Shown here piece after piece: positions 1 through 8,571 of a stretch of DNA of 64,000 nucleotides. Origin of the DNA: an uncultured Piscinibacter sp. (lineage in GTDB: Bacteria; Pseudomonadota; Gammaproteobacteria; Burkholderiales; Burkholderiaceae_C); assembly GCF_937952055.1 (NCBI RefSeq), contig NZ_CALFYO010000032.1, positions 196,651-260,650 of the forward strand, written 5' to 3'. The first letter of the stretch is position 1. Each line of letters begins with the position of its first letter. The translations under genes and the position numbers were made by a program. The notes under the pieces were generated by a model. It had not been told where the DNA came from. It saw only the letters and a program-made list of their open reading frames with translations, and ran no database searches.

Positions 1-834
1 ACGCTCGCCAAGGAGGCCGGCCTGTTCAAAAAGCTCGGACTCGACGTCTCGATCAAGAAGATCCCGCAGAAGGATCGCCACCTGGCCATCGCCTCGGGCG
101 ACATCCAGTGCGCCGCCACCACGGTGGAGACCTGGGTGGTGTGGAACGCTAACGGCGTGGCCACCACGCAGATCTTCCAGCTCGACAAGAGCTACGGCGC
201 CGACGGCATGGTGGTGAAGCCCTCCATCGCGAAGATCACCGACCTGAAGGGCAAGACCGTCGCCGCCTCTGCGCCCGGCACGGCGCCCTACTTCACGCTG
301 GCCTGGATGCTGAAGAAGAACGGCCTGTCGGTGAAGGACGTGAAGGTCGTGACACTGGAGCCGCAGGCGGCCGCCAACGCGATGATCGCCGGCAACGCCG
401 ACCTCGACGCCGCGATGACGTATGAACCCTACCTCGGCGCGGTGCGCGCCAAGCCCGAGGCCGGCAAGATCATCGCGACCACGCTCGACTACCCGATGGT
501 GATGGACACCTTCGGCTGCACGCCCAAGTTCCTGAAGGACAACCCCAAGGCCGCCAAGGCGCTGGCCGACGGCTACTTCGCCGCGCTGGACATGATCAAG
601 GCCGACCCGAAGAAGAGCTTCGAGATCATGGGCGCCGACGTCAAGCAGAGCGGCGAGGCCTTCGAGAAGAGCCAGGCCTATCTGCGCTGGCAGGACCGTG
701 CGGCGAACCAGAAGTTCTTCGCCGGCGAGCATGCGCAGTTCAGCAAGGAGGCAGCCGATCTGCTGCTGGAGATCGGCATCATCAGGCAGATCCCCGACCT
801 GAAGTCGCTCGCCGACACGCAATTCATCAAGTAG
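1..834 (+). CDS. ABC transporter substrate-binding protein, NMT1/SsuA-like (5' end outside window)
   Basis: This is the periplasmic binding component of an NMT1/TauA/SsuA-type importer. The open frame runs through base 1 without a start, so the signal peptide and first residues lie left of the window. The visible part begins inside the first lobe (EAGLFKKLGLDV) and contains the hinge-region phrase LKGKTVAASAPGT and the AMTYEPY segment typical of this fold. The permease gene follows 12 nt later and the ATPase overlaps that, so the three form one operon. The substrate cannot be read from the sequence. Adjacency to hut genes is only a weak hint at a nitrogen-containing ligand. Confidence 0.88.
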   Translation, partial: TLAKEAGLFKKLGLDVSIKKIPQKDRHLAIASGDIQCAATTVETWVVWNANGVATTQIFQLDKSYGADGMVVKPSIAKITDLKGKTVAASAPGTAPYFTLAWMLKKNGLSVKDVKVVTLEPQAAANAMIAGNADLDAAMTYEPYLGAVRAKPEAGKIIATTLDYPMVMDTFGCTPKFLKDNPKAAKALADGYFAALDMIKADPKKSFEIMGADVKQSGEAFEKSQAYLRWQDRAANQKFFAGEHAQFSKEAADLLLEIGIIRQIPDLKSLADTQFIK

Positions 835-846
835 GCACGCTGCGCC

Positions 847-1620
847 TTGAAGCCGCTTCGCGACGTGTCGCCCGGGGCCCGCATGGCCCTGGGCATCAGC
901 TTCTTCGTGCTGTTCTTTGCCGCCTGGGCGGTCGCCACCTTCGGCGGCTACGTGTCCAAGACCTTTCTCGCCGACCCGCTGACGATGCTGCGGTCGGGCT
1001 GGACCCTGCTGGCCGAGCAGGGCTTCGCCACCGACATCGGCTACACCGTCTGGCGCGTGGTCGGCGGCTTCGTGCTGGCGGCGATCGTCGCCGTGCCGCT
1101 GGGCGTGGCGATGGGCGCCTACAAGCCGGTCGAGGCCTTCTTCGAACCCTTCGTGTCCTTCGCGCGCTACCTGCCGGCCTCGGCCTTCATCCCGCTGCTG
1201 ATCCTGTGGGCCGGCATCGGCGAGGCGCAGAAGCTCGCGGTGATCTTCATCGGCTCGTTCTTCCAGCTCGTGCTGATGATCGCGGTCACGGTCGGCGGCA
1301 CGCGGCGTGATCTGGTCGAGGCGGCCTACACGCTGGGCGCCAACGACTGGGGCATCGTGCGCCGCGTGCTCATCCCTGCGGCGGCGCCGCAGGTGGCCGA
1401 GACGTTGCGCCTGGTGCTCGGCTGGGCCTGGACCTACGTGATCGTCGCCGAGCTGATCGGCGCCTCGCACGGCATCGGCCACATGATCACCGACAGCCAG
1501 GCGCTGCTGGCCACCGACCAGATCATCTTCGGCATCATCACCATCGGCGTGATCGGGCTCGTCTCCGACCTCGCCTTCAAGCGCGCCAACCGCGCGCTGT
1601 TCCGCTGGGCCTCGCTGTGA
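847..1620 (+). CDS. ABC transporter permease, SsuC/TauC-like
   Basis: This inner-membrane permease of the BPD_transp_1 family has 257 residues. Hydrophobic segments begin at MALGISFFVLFFAAW and continue through the protein. The EAA loop that contacts the ATPase is visible as EAAYTLGANDWGIVRRVLIP near residues 158-177. The frame opens at a TTG codon (847). An in-frame ATG at 883 would remove 12 residues and still leave the first membrane helix, so the start is uncertain. The gene's TGA overlaps the GTG start of the ATPase by 4 nt, indicating translational coupling. Length and order match nitrate/sulfonate/taurine-type importers. Confidence 0.9.
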   Translation: MKPLRDVSPGARMALGISFFVLFFAAWAVATFGGYVSKTFLADPLTMLRSGWTLLAEQGFATDIGYTVWRVVGGFVLAAIVAVPLGVAMGAYKPVEAFFEPFVSFARYLPASAFIPLLILWAGIGEAQKLAVIFIGSFFQLVLMIAVTVGGTRRDLVEAAYTLGANDWGIVRRVLIPAAAPQVAETLRLVLGWAWTYVIVAELIGASHGIGHMITDSQALLATDQIIFGIITIGVIGLVSDLAFKRANRALFRWASL

Positions 1621-2405
1621 GTCGACTCTCGATCCGCGGCATCGGCCGCACCTTCCCCGGCGTGCACGGCGGCGCGCCGACGCTGGCGCTGCAGCCCACC
1701 GACCTCGAGGTGGCCGACAACGACTTCATCACCGTGCTCGGGCCCTCCGGCTGCGGCAAGTCGACGCTGCTGCGCATCGTCGCCGGACTGGACGGGCCCA
1801 CGCAGGGCGAGGTGCGGCTCGACGGCGAGCCGGTGCGCGGCCCCGGCGCCGAGCGCGGCATGGTGTTCCAGAGCTACACGCTGTTCCCCTGGCTGACGGT
1901 GCGCGAGAACATCTGCTTCGGCCTGCGCGAGAAGGGCATGCCGGCCGCGCAGCAGGCCGAGATCGCCGCGCGCTTCATCGCCGAGGTGGGCCTGAGGGGT
2001 TTCGAGAGCCACTTCCCCAAGCAGCTCTCCGGCGGCATGCAGCAGCGCGTGGCGCTGGCCCGGGCGCTTGCCAACGACCCGAAGATCCTGCTGCTCGACG
2101 AGCCCTTCGGCGCCCTCGACAACCAGACCCGCGCGCTGATGCAGGAGCTGCTGCTGTCGATCTGGGAACAGCACAGGAAGACCGTGCTCTTCGTGACGCA
2201 CGACGTCGATGAGGCGATCTTCATGGCCAACCGCTGCGTGGTGTTCAGCGCGCGCCCCGGGCGCATCAAGAACGAGCTGGCGATCGACTTGCCCTACCCG
2301 CGCCACTACACCGTGAAGACCACGCCGCGCTTCTCCGAGCTGAAGGCGGTGGTCACCGAGGACATCCGGGCGGAGAGTCTGAAGACCGCCCAGATGGAGC
2401 ACTGA
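1617..2405 (+). CDS. ABC transporter ATP-binding protein, SsuB/TauB-like
   Basis: This 262-residue nucleotide-binding subunit energises the importer encoded just upstream. Walker A (GPSGCGKST, about residues 43-51), Q-loop (VFQSYTLFPWL), signature (LSGGMQQRVALARAL), Walker B (ILLLDEPFGALD) and the switch histidine in FVTHDVDEAI are all intact. The start is a GTG inside the permease stop (GTGA overlap), a usual arrangement for coupled ABC operons. The gene ends at 2405, immediately next to the convergent hutH stop at 2406, with no spacer and no obvious terminator hairpin. Confidence 0.93.
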   Translation: MSRLSIRGIGRTFPGVHGGAPTLALQPTDLEVADNDFITVLGPSGCGKSTLLRIVAGLDGPTQGEVRLDGEPVRGPGAERGMVFQSYTLFPWLTVRENICFGLREKGMPAAQQAEIAARFIAEVGLRGFESHFPKQLSGGMQQRVALARALANDPKILLLDEPFGALDNQTRALMQELLLSIWEQHRKTVLFVTHDVDEAIFMANRCVVFSARPGRIKNELAIDLPYPRHYTVKTTPRFSELKAVVTEDIRAESLKTAQMEH

Positions 2406-3896
2406 TCAGATCGAGGCACCTTCCTCGACCAGCGCCGTGGCTGCCGCGATGTCCGGCGCCATCAGCCGGTCCTGCGAGAGCCGCGGCACCCTGGCGCGCA
2501 GCCGCGAATGAAACGCCTCGATCGCCGGCGACGACTGCATCGGCCGGTGGAAGTCCAGCGCCTGTGCCGCCGAGAGCCACTCGATGCCGACGATGCCGGC
2601 GGTGTTGTCGAGCATCTGGTGCAGGCGCCGCGCGGCGTAGGTGGCCATCGAGACGTGGTCCTCCTGGTTCGCCGAGGTCGGCAGCGAATCGACGCTGGCC
2701 GGATGCGCCAGCGACTTGTTCTCGGAGGCCAGCGCGGCCGAGGTCACTTGCGCGATCATGAAACCCGAGTTGAGGCCGCCGTGCTCGACCAGGAAGGCCG
2801 GCAGGTTCGACAGCACCGGATCCATCAGCATCGCGGTGCGCCGCTCCGACAGTGCGCCGACTTCGGCGATGGCCAGCGCCAGGTTGTCGGCGGCGAAGGC
2901 CACCGGCTCGGCGTGGAAGTTGCCGCCCGACAACGCCTCCATCGTGTCGGCGAACACCAGCGGGTTGTCCGACACACCGTTGGCTTCGGTGAGCAGGATG
3001 TCCCAGGCGTGCGCCATCTGGTCGAGGCAGGCGCCCATCACCTGCGGCTGGCAGCGCAGGCAGTACGGGTCCTGCACCTTCTCGCAGTGCAGGTGCGAGG
3101 CGCGCAGCGGGCTGTCCTTCAGCCAGGCGCGATAGCGAGCGGCCACCGCACGCTGGCCCTTCTGGCCGCGCACCGCGTGAATGCGATCGTCGAAGGGGGT
3201 GTCAGAGCCCTTGGCCGCGTCCACCGTCATCGCGCCGACCGCCAGCGCGGCATCGAACACGCGCTCCAGGCGCAGCGCGGCGTGGATGGCCAGCGCGGTG
3301 GACGCCTGCGTGCCGTTGAGCAAGGCGAGGCCTTCCTTGGGGCCGAGCTGCATCGGCGTCAGGCCGGCATGGGGCAGCGCCTCCAGCGCGCTCATGCGCT
3401 TCCCGCCGACGAAGGCCTCGCCCACGCCGATCAGCACGCCGGCCATGTGCGACAGCGGCGCGAGGTCGCCCGAGGCGCCGACCGAGCCCTTCTCCGGGAC
3501 CACCGGCAGCACGTCGTGCGCGAGCAGCGCGAGCAACGCCTCGATCACCTCGAGGCGCACGCCCGACACGCCGTGCGCGAGGCTCGCCGCCTTGAGCAGC
3601 AGCATCAGTCGCACCACCGGCGCGGCCAGCGGCTGGCCGATCCCGGCGCTGTGCGACAGCACCAGGTTCTTCTGCAGCTGCACGAGTTGGTCGTCCGCGA
3701 TGCGCGTCTGCGCCAGCTTGCCGAAACCGGTGTTGATGCCGTATACCGGCTCGTGCCGCGATACCAGCGTGCGCACCGCCGCCACGCTGGCTGCAATGCC
3801 GGGCCGGGCAGAGTCGGCGATGGTCAGACGCAGCGGGCCGGCCGCGACGCGCTGCAGCAGGGGCTTGTCGAGTTCGCCGGGAACGATGGCATGCAT
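2406..3896 (-). CDS. hutH: histidine ammonia-lyase
   Basis: HutH deaminates L-histidine to trans-urocanate, the first step of histidine degradation. The protein has 496 residues, close to the family norm of about 510. The Ala-Ser-Gly triad that cyclises to the MIO electrophile is at residues 141-143 within GASGDLAPLSH. The catalytic tyrosine motif YGINTGFG starts at residue 52. The gene is transcribed away from hutC across a 58-bp gap holding a palindromic operator candidate, which suggests repression by HutC and induction by urocanate as in other proteobacteria. The remaining hut genes are not in the window, so hutH looks separated from hutU/hutI. Confidence 0.96.
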   Translation of the reverse strand: MHAIVPGELDKPLLQRVAAGPLRLTIADSARPGIAASVAAVRTLVSRHEPVYGINTGFGKLAQTRIADDQLVQLQKNLVLSHSAGIGQPLAAPVVRLMLLLKAASLAHGVSGVRLEVIEALLALLAHDVLPVVPEKGSVGASGDLAPLSHMAGVLIGVGEAFVGGKRMSALEALPHAGLTPMQLGPKEGLALLNGTQASTALAIHAALRLERVFDAALAVGAMTVDAAKGSDTPFDDRIHAVRGQKGQRAVAARYRAWLKDSPLRASHLHCEKVQDPYCLRCQPQVMGACLDQMAHAWDILLTEANGVSDNPLVFADTMEALSGGNFHAEPVAFAADNLALAIAEVGALSERRTAMLMDPVLSNLPAFLVEHGGLNSGFMIAQVTSAALASENKSLAHPASVDSLPTSANQEDHVSMATYAARRLHQMLDNTAGIVGIEWLSAAQALDFHRPMQSSPAIEAFHSRLRARVPRLSQDRLMAPDIAAATALVEEGASI

Positions 3897-3912
3897 GATC
3901 GGGCTCCGAAAG

Positions 3913-3924
3913 TGGTCTAGACAA
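3913..3924. promoter_or_regulatory. probable HutC operator
   Basis: The hutH-hutC divergent spacer holds a perfect 8-bp palindrome, GTCTAGAC, at 3915-3922. On the minus strand it reads TTGTCTAGACCA, so one outer base departs from a full 12-bp dyad. GntR/HutC-family repressors bind short TGT...ACA dyads of this kind. The location between hutH and its regulator is what makes the assignment reasonable. It is inferred by position and symmetry only. Confidence 0.6.
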
Positions 3925-3942
3925 CTTTAGCATGGCGACGGA

Positions 3943-3948
3943 TAGAAT
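3943..3948 (+). promoter_or_regulatory. -10-like hexamer 6 nt before hutC
   Basis: TAGAAT lies exactly six bases before the hutC ATG (3955). If it is used as a -10 element, transcription would begin at or next to the A of the start codon, giving a leaderless mRNA. No Shine-Dalgarno sequence is seen in the six intervening bases. The best -35 match (TAGACA, 3918-3923) has a long 19-bp spacer, so the promoter is tentative. Confidence 0.45.
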
Positions 3949-3954
3949 GGAACC

Positions 3955-4674
3955 ATGACGCCGCCCGTCGCGCCCCGCCGCTTGCCATCCGAGGAAGTCA
4001 AGGCCTCGATCCGCCAGCGCATTGCCGAGGGCGGCTGGCAGGCCGGCATGCGGCTGCCATCCGAGCGCGAGCTGGTGCAGCAGTTCGGCTGCGCACGCAT
4101 GACGGTGCACCATGCGCTGCGCGAGCTGGAGGGCGAGGGCCTGATCGAACGGCGCCAGGGTTCGGGCTCCTACGTGGCGCAGCTGCACCCGATCTCCAAC
4201 GTGCTGCAGGTGCGCGACATCCACGAGGAGATCGCCGAGCGCGGCCATGTGCACGTCACGCGCGTGCTCGACGTGGCGCGCGAGAAGGCCGGCGCCGAGA
4301 TCGCCACGGCGATGCGGCTGCGCAAGGGCGCGACGGTCTACCACGTGCGTCTCGTGCACCTGGAGAACGGCGTGGCCATCCAGCTCGAGGACCGTCACGT
4401 CAATCCGGCCCTCGCGCCCGACTTCCTGGCGATTGACTTCACGCAGGTCACGCCCTCGCACGTGCTGTTCCGGCATGCGCCGCTCACCGAGGCCGAGCAG
4501 GTGGTCGAGGCCGTGCTCGCCGACGCCGAGCAGGCCAGGGCGCTCGAGGTGCCCGAGGGCAGCGCGCTGCTGATGGTGTCGCGGCGCACCGTGTCCCAGG
4601 GCGCGGTGGCCTCGGTGGCGCGCCTGTACCATCCGGGCTCCCGCTACCGGCTGATCGGGCACTTCTCGGTCTGA
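3955..4674 (+). CDS. hutC: histidine utilization repressor, GntR/HutC family
   Basis: HutC represses hut genes and is released by urocanate. The 239-residue protein has an N-terminal winged helix (about residues 12-78, with the LPSERELVQQFGCARMTVHHAL region) and a C-terminal UTRA ligand-binding domain. The UTRA motif is seen around HVRLVHLENGVAIQLEDRHV and in the YHPGSRYRLIGHF end. It is divergent from hutH and probably autoregulated through the dyad in the shared spacer. A -10-like TAGAAT just before the ATG suggests a leaderless transcript. The family assignment is strong, and the hut role follows from the neighbour. Confidence 0.93.
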   Translation: MTPPVAPRRLPSEEVKASIRQRIAEGGWQAGMRLPSERELVQQFGCARMTVHHALRELEGEGLIERRQGSGSYVAQLHPISNVLQVRDIHEEIAERGHVHVTRVLDVAREKAGAEIATAMRLRKGATVYHVRLVHLENGVAIQLEDRHVNPALAPDFLAIDFTQVTPSHVLFRHAPLTEAEQVVEAVLADAEQARALEVPEGSALLMVSRRTVSQGAVASVARLYHPGSRYRLIGHFSV

Positions 4675-4692
4675 GCACGACGAAAGCGCGCC

Positions 4693-5439
4693 ATGCAGAC
4701 TCCCGCCCACCGACTGCCCTCCCAGGACCTCACCGACGCCGAGTTCGCCGAGCTCGACGAACTGCTCGCCGTGACGCCGGAGCCCTTCGAGCCGCTGGAT
4801 GCGGTGATGCTCGACGGCTACCTCTGCGGCGTGCTCGTGCAGCCGGTGCTCATCGAGACCGACGCCTGGCTGCCCCATGTGTTCGACTTCGACGGCCAGC
4901 CACTGCCGGACGACACCGACCCGGTCTGGCGCGAGCGCATCACCGCGCTGATCCTGCGCCGGCACGCCGCGCTGAACCGCGCGCTCGCCGAGGACGGCTG
5001 GTTCGACCCGCTGATCCTCGAACCCGACGACTTCAACCCGCCGCGAACCGACGAACCGGCGGCCAGCCTCAATCCGCTGTCGCAGGCGCTGTTCCCCTGG
5101 GTGGCCGGTTTCCAGCACGCGATGGAGACGTTCCCCGACCTGCTGGAGCTGCCCGACGCGGCGATCGACGTCGCCCTCGCCAGGCTGTACCGCCACCTGC
5201 CGGCGCAGACCGACGAGGAGCGCGAGGTGGTGGCCACGCTCGACCGCGAGCATCCGCTGGCCACGCTGGACGAGGCGATCGAGGACATGATCGTCATCGT
5301 CGCCGATCTCGAGGACCTGACGCGCGAGCGTCGCTACAAGGTCGAGACGGTGAAGCGCGACGCGCCCAAGGTCGGCCGCAACGACCCCTGTCCCTGCGGC
5401 AGCGGCAGGAAATTCAAGCAGTGCCACGGCAAGGCCTGA
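4693..5439 (+). CDS. UPF0149/YecA family protein with C-terminal SEC-C zinc motif
   Basis: This 248-residue cytosolic protein has an N-terminal UPF0149 (YgfB/YecA-like) domain, seen as an acidic helical stretch with LDAVMLDGYLCGVLV. Its C-terminus ends in a SEC-C metal-binding motif, GRNDPCPCGSGRKFKQCHG, in which three Cys and one His can bind Zn. SEC-C tails occur in SecA and in several uncharacterised proteins. E. coli YecA combines the same two modules and has been linked to SecA and ribosomes. The gene is 18 nt after hutC on the same strand but is unlikely to be part of histidine catabolism. The specific function is unknown. Confidence 0.88.
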   Translation: MQTPAHRLPSQDLTDAEFAELDELLAVTPEPFEPLDAVMLDGYLCGVLVQPVLIETDAWLPHVFDFDGQPLPDDTDPVWRERITALILRRHAALNRALAEDGWFDPLILEPDDFNPPRTDEPAASLNPLSQALFPWVAGFQHAMETFPDLLELPDAAIDVALARLYRHLPAQTDEEREVVATLDREHPLATLDEAIEDMIVIVADLEDLTRERRYKVETVKRDAPKVGRNDPCPCGSGRKFKQCHGKA

Positions 5440-5458
5440 GCGTCCGGCGAGGGGGGCG

Positions 5459-6229
5459 ATGAGAGCCCAGCTGCTGTCCGACCTTCACCTCGAGACCGAG
5501 GACTTCGAGCCGGAGCCGAACCCGGCCGCCGAATTGCTCGTCCTGGGTGGCGACATCGACAGTTCGTGGGAAGCGCTGGCGCGCTTTCGCGGCTGGCCGG
5601 TGCCGGTGCTCATGGTGGCGGGCAACCACGAGTTCGACGGCCGCGACGTCGACGAGGCCTGGCCTGCGCTGCGTGCACGCTGCGACGCGCTCGGCATCGA
5701 CCTGATCGAGCGCGAGTGCCGCGTGCTGCAGGGCACGGGCGGGGAGCGCATCCGCTTCGTCGCCACCGTGCGTTGGTGCGACTTCGACCTCTTCGGCGAG
5801 CCTGGCCGGGCCACCGCGATGCGCGCGGCGGGCTACTACATGCGCATCATGCGCAGCGTGCGCCGCGGCGAGCCCTTCGATCCCGATGGCGTGCGAGAGG
5901 AGGCGCTGGCCTGCCGCGCTTGGCTGGCGGACGCGTTGCGTGCGCCGCGCGGTGACTGGGACCGTACCGTGGTGCTGACGCACTTCGCGCCGTCACTGCG
6001 CAGTGCCGATCCGCGCTACGGCGCCCAGCCGGGCACGGCGAGCTTCTGCAATGCCGACGACGCGCTGCTGCCGCTGGCGTCGACCTGGATCCACGGCCAC
6101 CTGCACTGCCGCCATGACTACCTGGTCGAGCACGAGCACGGCCGCACCCGGGTGGTGTGCAACGCGCGCGGTCATGGCCGCAAGGGCGAGGCCGAGGGCC
6201 ACGACCCGCTGCGCGTCTACGAGCTCTGA
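5459..6229 (+). CDS. calcineurin-like metallophosphoesterase
   Basis: This 256-residue protein has the full binuclear-metal signature: SDLHLE (Asp8, His10), GGDID, GNHEFDG, a TH motif in VVLTHFAP and GHLHC near the C-terminus. It has no signal peptide, so it is probably cytosolic. The substrate is not predictable, because the superfamily includes nucleases, nucleotide phosphatases and phosphodiesterases. The ATG at 5459 is preceded by a GGGGGG tract that may act as the ribosome binding site. It lies 19 nt after the SEC-C gene and may be co-transcribed with it. Confidence 0.88.
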   Translation: MRAQLLSDLHLETEDFEPEPNPAAELLVLGGDIDSSWEALARFRGWPVPVLMVAGNHEFDGRDVDEAWPALRARCDALGIDLIERECRVLQGTGGERIRFVATVRWCDFDLFGEPGRATAMRAAGYYMRIMRSVRRGEPFDPDGVREEALACRAWLADALRAPRGDWDRTVVLTHFAPSLRSADPRYGAQPGTASFCNADDALLPLASTWIHGHLHCRHDYLVEHEHGRTRVVCNARGHGRKGEAEGHDPLRVYEL

Positions 6230-6242
6230 GGCGTCCCGCGGT

Positions 6243-7391
6243 TCATTTCAGCTCTTCGGCGATTTCGATCTTCAGCCCGCTGGCGCCCACGGCGGTGGGT
6301 GGCGAGAAGCCCTGCAGGTCGCCCGGCTGCGGCATCGCGTTGCCGCTCTTGCTGACGCGTGCGCCGACGACCACCTGCTTCGCGGTGGACAGGCGCGTGG
6401 CCGGACTCATCGCCATCGAGTCGTCGAGGGTGAAGTTCAACGGCAGATCCTTCACCTGCTTGCGCAGGATGGCCAGCGGCACGCGCGGGCCGTCGACCGC
6501 GCGCGCGAAGACGAACACCGTGTCCTCGGGCGAGACCCGACCCTTCAATGCCGCAGCGAGCTGCACTTCGCCGGCCACGCTGGCCCCCGCCACGGCCTGC
6601 GGCGCGGGCGGCGCAGCGCCCGGCGAAGCCTGACCGGCACGCGAGCGTGCCTCGGCCACGCCGCCTTGCAGGTTGCGCGCGAGCTCGCTGCCGGGCTCCG
6701 CGGCCGCGACGGCGGCCTCCCACAGCCTCGCCGCCTTGTCGTAGTCGTTGTTGTCGAAGGCGATCGTGCCGGCCAGCGCCAGCGCCTTGAGGTTCTTCGG
6801 ATCGAGCTCGAGGGCCTTGGCGATCAGCGCCGCCGGCTCGCCGGCCAGCTTGCGCCCGGCTGCCATGGCGGTGGCGTCGGCCAGGTCGGCATAGGCTTGC
6901 GCGTCCTTCGGCGTCATGTCGATGACGCGCTGGAAGGCCTTCACCGCTTCGGGGTAGCGGCCCATGGCGCTGTAGCTGCGGCCGAGCATGGACCAGCCCT
7001 CGGCATCCTCGGGCGAGTCCTTCAGCCGCTGTTCGAGCTTGGCGACCATCGCTTCGATCTGGGCCATGGCACTGCCGTGCCCGCCGTCGCCCTCGCCACC
7101 GGCGACCGGCACGCCCTTCCACGCGCCCGGCGTGCCGTAGACGGCATAGCCGGCCACGGCGACGACGACCACGAAGCCCGCGATCGCAGCGAGCAGGCGG
7201 CGCGACGGCCTGGGGGCCGCCGGCGCCGCGGGGGGCGCGGAGGCATCGCCGGATTGCAGGACGAGCGCGAGCAGTTCCTGCTCCAGCGTGCTGCGCGAGG
7301 CCGCGGCCTGGTCGGCCGGCAGCGCGCCGGACGCGGCGAGCTCTTCGAGCTGCCGCAACTGGCGCTTGATTTCATCGATGCGAGGGTTCAT
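6243..7391 (-). CDS. CcmI/CycH-like TPR protein of cytochrome c biogenesis
   Basis: The 382-residue protein resembles the apocytochrome-c chaperone CcmI (C-terminal half of enterobacterial CcmH). It has an N-terminal coiled helix (MNPRIDEIKRQLRQLEEL), one membrane segment (about residues 70-88), TPR-type repeats rich in alanine, and a C-terminal domain with VFVFARAVDGPRVPLA and GDLQGFS that matches the CcmH C-terminal domain. The ATG at 7391 is chosen because the open frame upstream runs into the intergenic region shared with the usp gene. No other ccm genes are in the window. An orphan copy could serve another periplasmic assembly role, so the gene symbol is withheld. Confidence 0.8.
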   Translation of the reverse strand: MNPRIDEIKRQLRQLEELAASGALPADQAAASRSTLEQELLALVLQSGDASAPPAAPAAPRPSRRLLAAIAGFVVVVAVAGYAVYGTPGAWKGVPVAGGEGDGGHGSAMAQIEAMVAKLEQRLKDSPEDAEGWSMLGRSYSAMGRYPEAVKAFQRVIDMTPKDAQAYADLADATAMAAGRKLAGEPAALIAKALELDPKNLKALALAGTIAFDNNDYDKAARLWEAAVAAAEPGSELARNLQGGVAEARSRAGQASPGAAPPAPQAVAGASVAGEVQLAAALKGRVSPEDTVFVFARAVDGPRVPLAILRKQVKDLPLNFTLDDSMAMSPATRLSTAKQVVVGARVSKSGNAMPQPGDLQGFSPPTAVGASGLKIEIAEELK

Positions 7392-7500
7392 GGGGCGTGG
7401 ATGGTAAGGCCGGGCGAGGTTGCGGGTTGTCAAGAACGGTGTGGCACCCTGTGCGAGACTTGCGGCGCTTTCGAAGATTCCCCTTGCGGAGACGACGCCC

Positions 7501-7926
7501 ATGAAGATCCTCATCGCCGCCGACGGCAGCCCGTTCACCAAGCGCATGCTGGCGTACCTCGCCGCGCACGACGAGTGGCTCGGCGGCGGTCGCCACCAGT
7601 TCACGGTGCTCAACACCGTGGCGCCGGTGCCGCCGCGTGCAGCCGCGGTGATCGATCGCGACACGTTGAAGAGCTACTACGCCGAGTCCAGCGAGGCGGT
7701 CTTCAAGCCCATCCGCGCCTTCTTCAAGAAGCAGGGCATCGAGGCCGAGTTCATCGGCAAGGTCGGCCACGCGCCGGAGGTCATCGCCAAGACCGCCGAC
7801 TCCGGCAAGTACGACCTGCTGGTGATGGGCTCGCACGGCCACGGCTCGCTGGGCAACCTGGTGATGGGCTCGGTGGCGACCAAGGTCCTCTCGGCGTGCA
7901 AGACGCCGGTCCTGCTGGTGCGCTGA
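7501..7926 (+). CDS. universal stress protein, UspA family
   Basis: A single-domain UspA protein of 141 residues, the usual length. It begins MKILIAADGSPFTKRML. The nucleotide-binding loop G-x2-G-x9-G-S appears in the VMGSHGHGSLGNLVMGSVA segment near residues 109-127, so it is probably an ATP-binding subtype. The ATG at 7501 matches the family N-terminus, while the open frame extends upstream without homology. It is divergent from the CcmI-like gene and convergent with the TetR gene, so it is likely monocistronic. Confidence 0.93.
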   Translation: MKILIAADGSPFTKRMLAYLAAHDEWLGGGRHQFTVLNTVAPVPPRAAAVIDRDTLKSYYAESSEAVFKPIRAFFKKQGIEAEFIGKVGHAPEVIAKTADSGKYDLLVMGSHGHGSLGNLVMGSVATKVLSACKTPVLLVR

Positions 7927-7950
7927 TCGAAAGGCCGGGGGGCGCCGAGC

Positions 7951-8559
7951 TCAACGCTTCGCCAGGCCGTCGAAGCAGGTGGACAGCAGCAACTCGACGA
8001 TCTGCTCGTCACTGTACTGCCCGCTGAGCTTCAGCAGGCCGAGCACCGGGTCACAGGCACGGGCGAACAGGGTGTACAGGACGAGTTCCGGCGGCAGCGC
8101 CGGATTGAGGTCGCCGGATGCCTGCGCGGCGGTGATCCAGGCGCCGAGCCGGTCGCTCACCGCCATCAGCCGGTCGAGGTAGGCCTTGTTGGCCGTCAGC
8201 GCCGCGCGCAGGCTGGAGTTCTGCGCCGGCAGTGACGGCATCTCTCCGGCCAGCTGCACCTGCATGGTCCAGCGCGCCACCGACTTGAGCTGATCGATGG
8301 CGCGTGCCGGCGACTTCGCGGCGGTTTCGTCGAGCAATGCGAGCGCACGGTCGAGGACACGAATCATCGCCGCCGCGGCCAGCGCCTCCTTCGAGGCAAA
8401 GTGCTTGTACAAGCTGGCCTTGGCGATACCCACGTCGGCCGCCACTTCGTCGACCGTCATCAGGTCGAAGCCCTTCTCCGCCAGCAGGCGGTTCACGGAC
8501 GACACGATCGCGTCTTCTCGGGCGCGCAACACCTGCTCACGGAACGACACCTTGGCCAT
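7951..8559 (-). CDS. TetR family transcriptional regulator
   Basis: The protein has about 202 residues, with an N-terminal TetR helix-turn-helix (VDEVAADVGIAKASLYKHFASKEAL) and a C-terminal ligand/dimerisation domain. The ATG at 8559 is preferred over the GTG at 8565, because a TAGAAT hexamer occupies 8571-8566 directly before that GTG. Six bases separate the hexamer from the ATG, the same geometry as at hutC and the MarR gene, so this mRNA may be leaderless. The effector and targets are unknown, and neither neighbour (usp or the small protein gene) gives a clear hint. Confidence 0.9.
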   Translation of the reverse strand: MAKVSFREQVLRAREDAIVSSVNRLLAEKGFDLMTVDEVAADVGIAKASLYKHFASKEALAAAAMIRVLDRALALLDETAAKSPARAIDQLKSVARWTMQVQLAGEMPSLPAQNSSLRAALTANKAYLDRLMAVSDRLGAWITAAQASGDLNPALPPELVLYTLFARACDPVLGLLKLSGQYSDEQIVELLLSTCFDGLAKR

Positions 8560-8565
8560 CGGCAC

Positions 8566-8571
8566 ATTCTA
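8566..8571 (-). promoter_or_regulatory. -10-like hexamer 6 nt before the TetR gene
   Basis: The minus strand reads TAGAAT, then GTGCCG, then ATG. The spacing to the start codon would put transcription initiation at the start codon itself. No convincing -35 hexamer is found at 16-18 bp upstream. The call rests on the hexamer and on the identical arrangement at two other regulator genes in this window. Confidence 0.42.

Noticed and set aside
3202..5427. Long minus-strand open frame of 741 codons across hutC and the SEC-C gene
   Set aside because: It is antisense to well-recognised genes, is rich in Arg/Gly/His/Gln and matches no family. It is a typical shadow in high-GC DNA.
6003..8027. 674-codon plus frame spanning the phosphoesterase, CcmI-like and usp genes
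   Set aside because: It crosses three recognised genes on both strands and has no domain signature.
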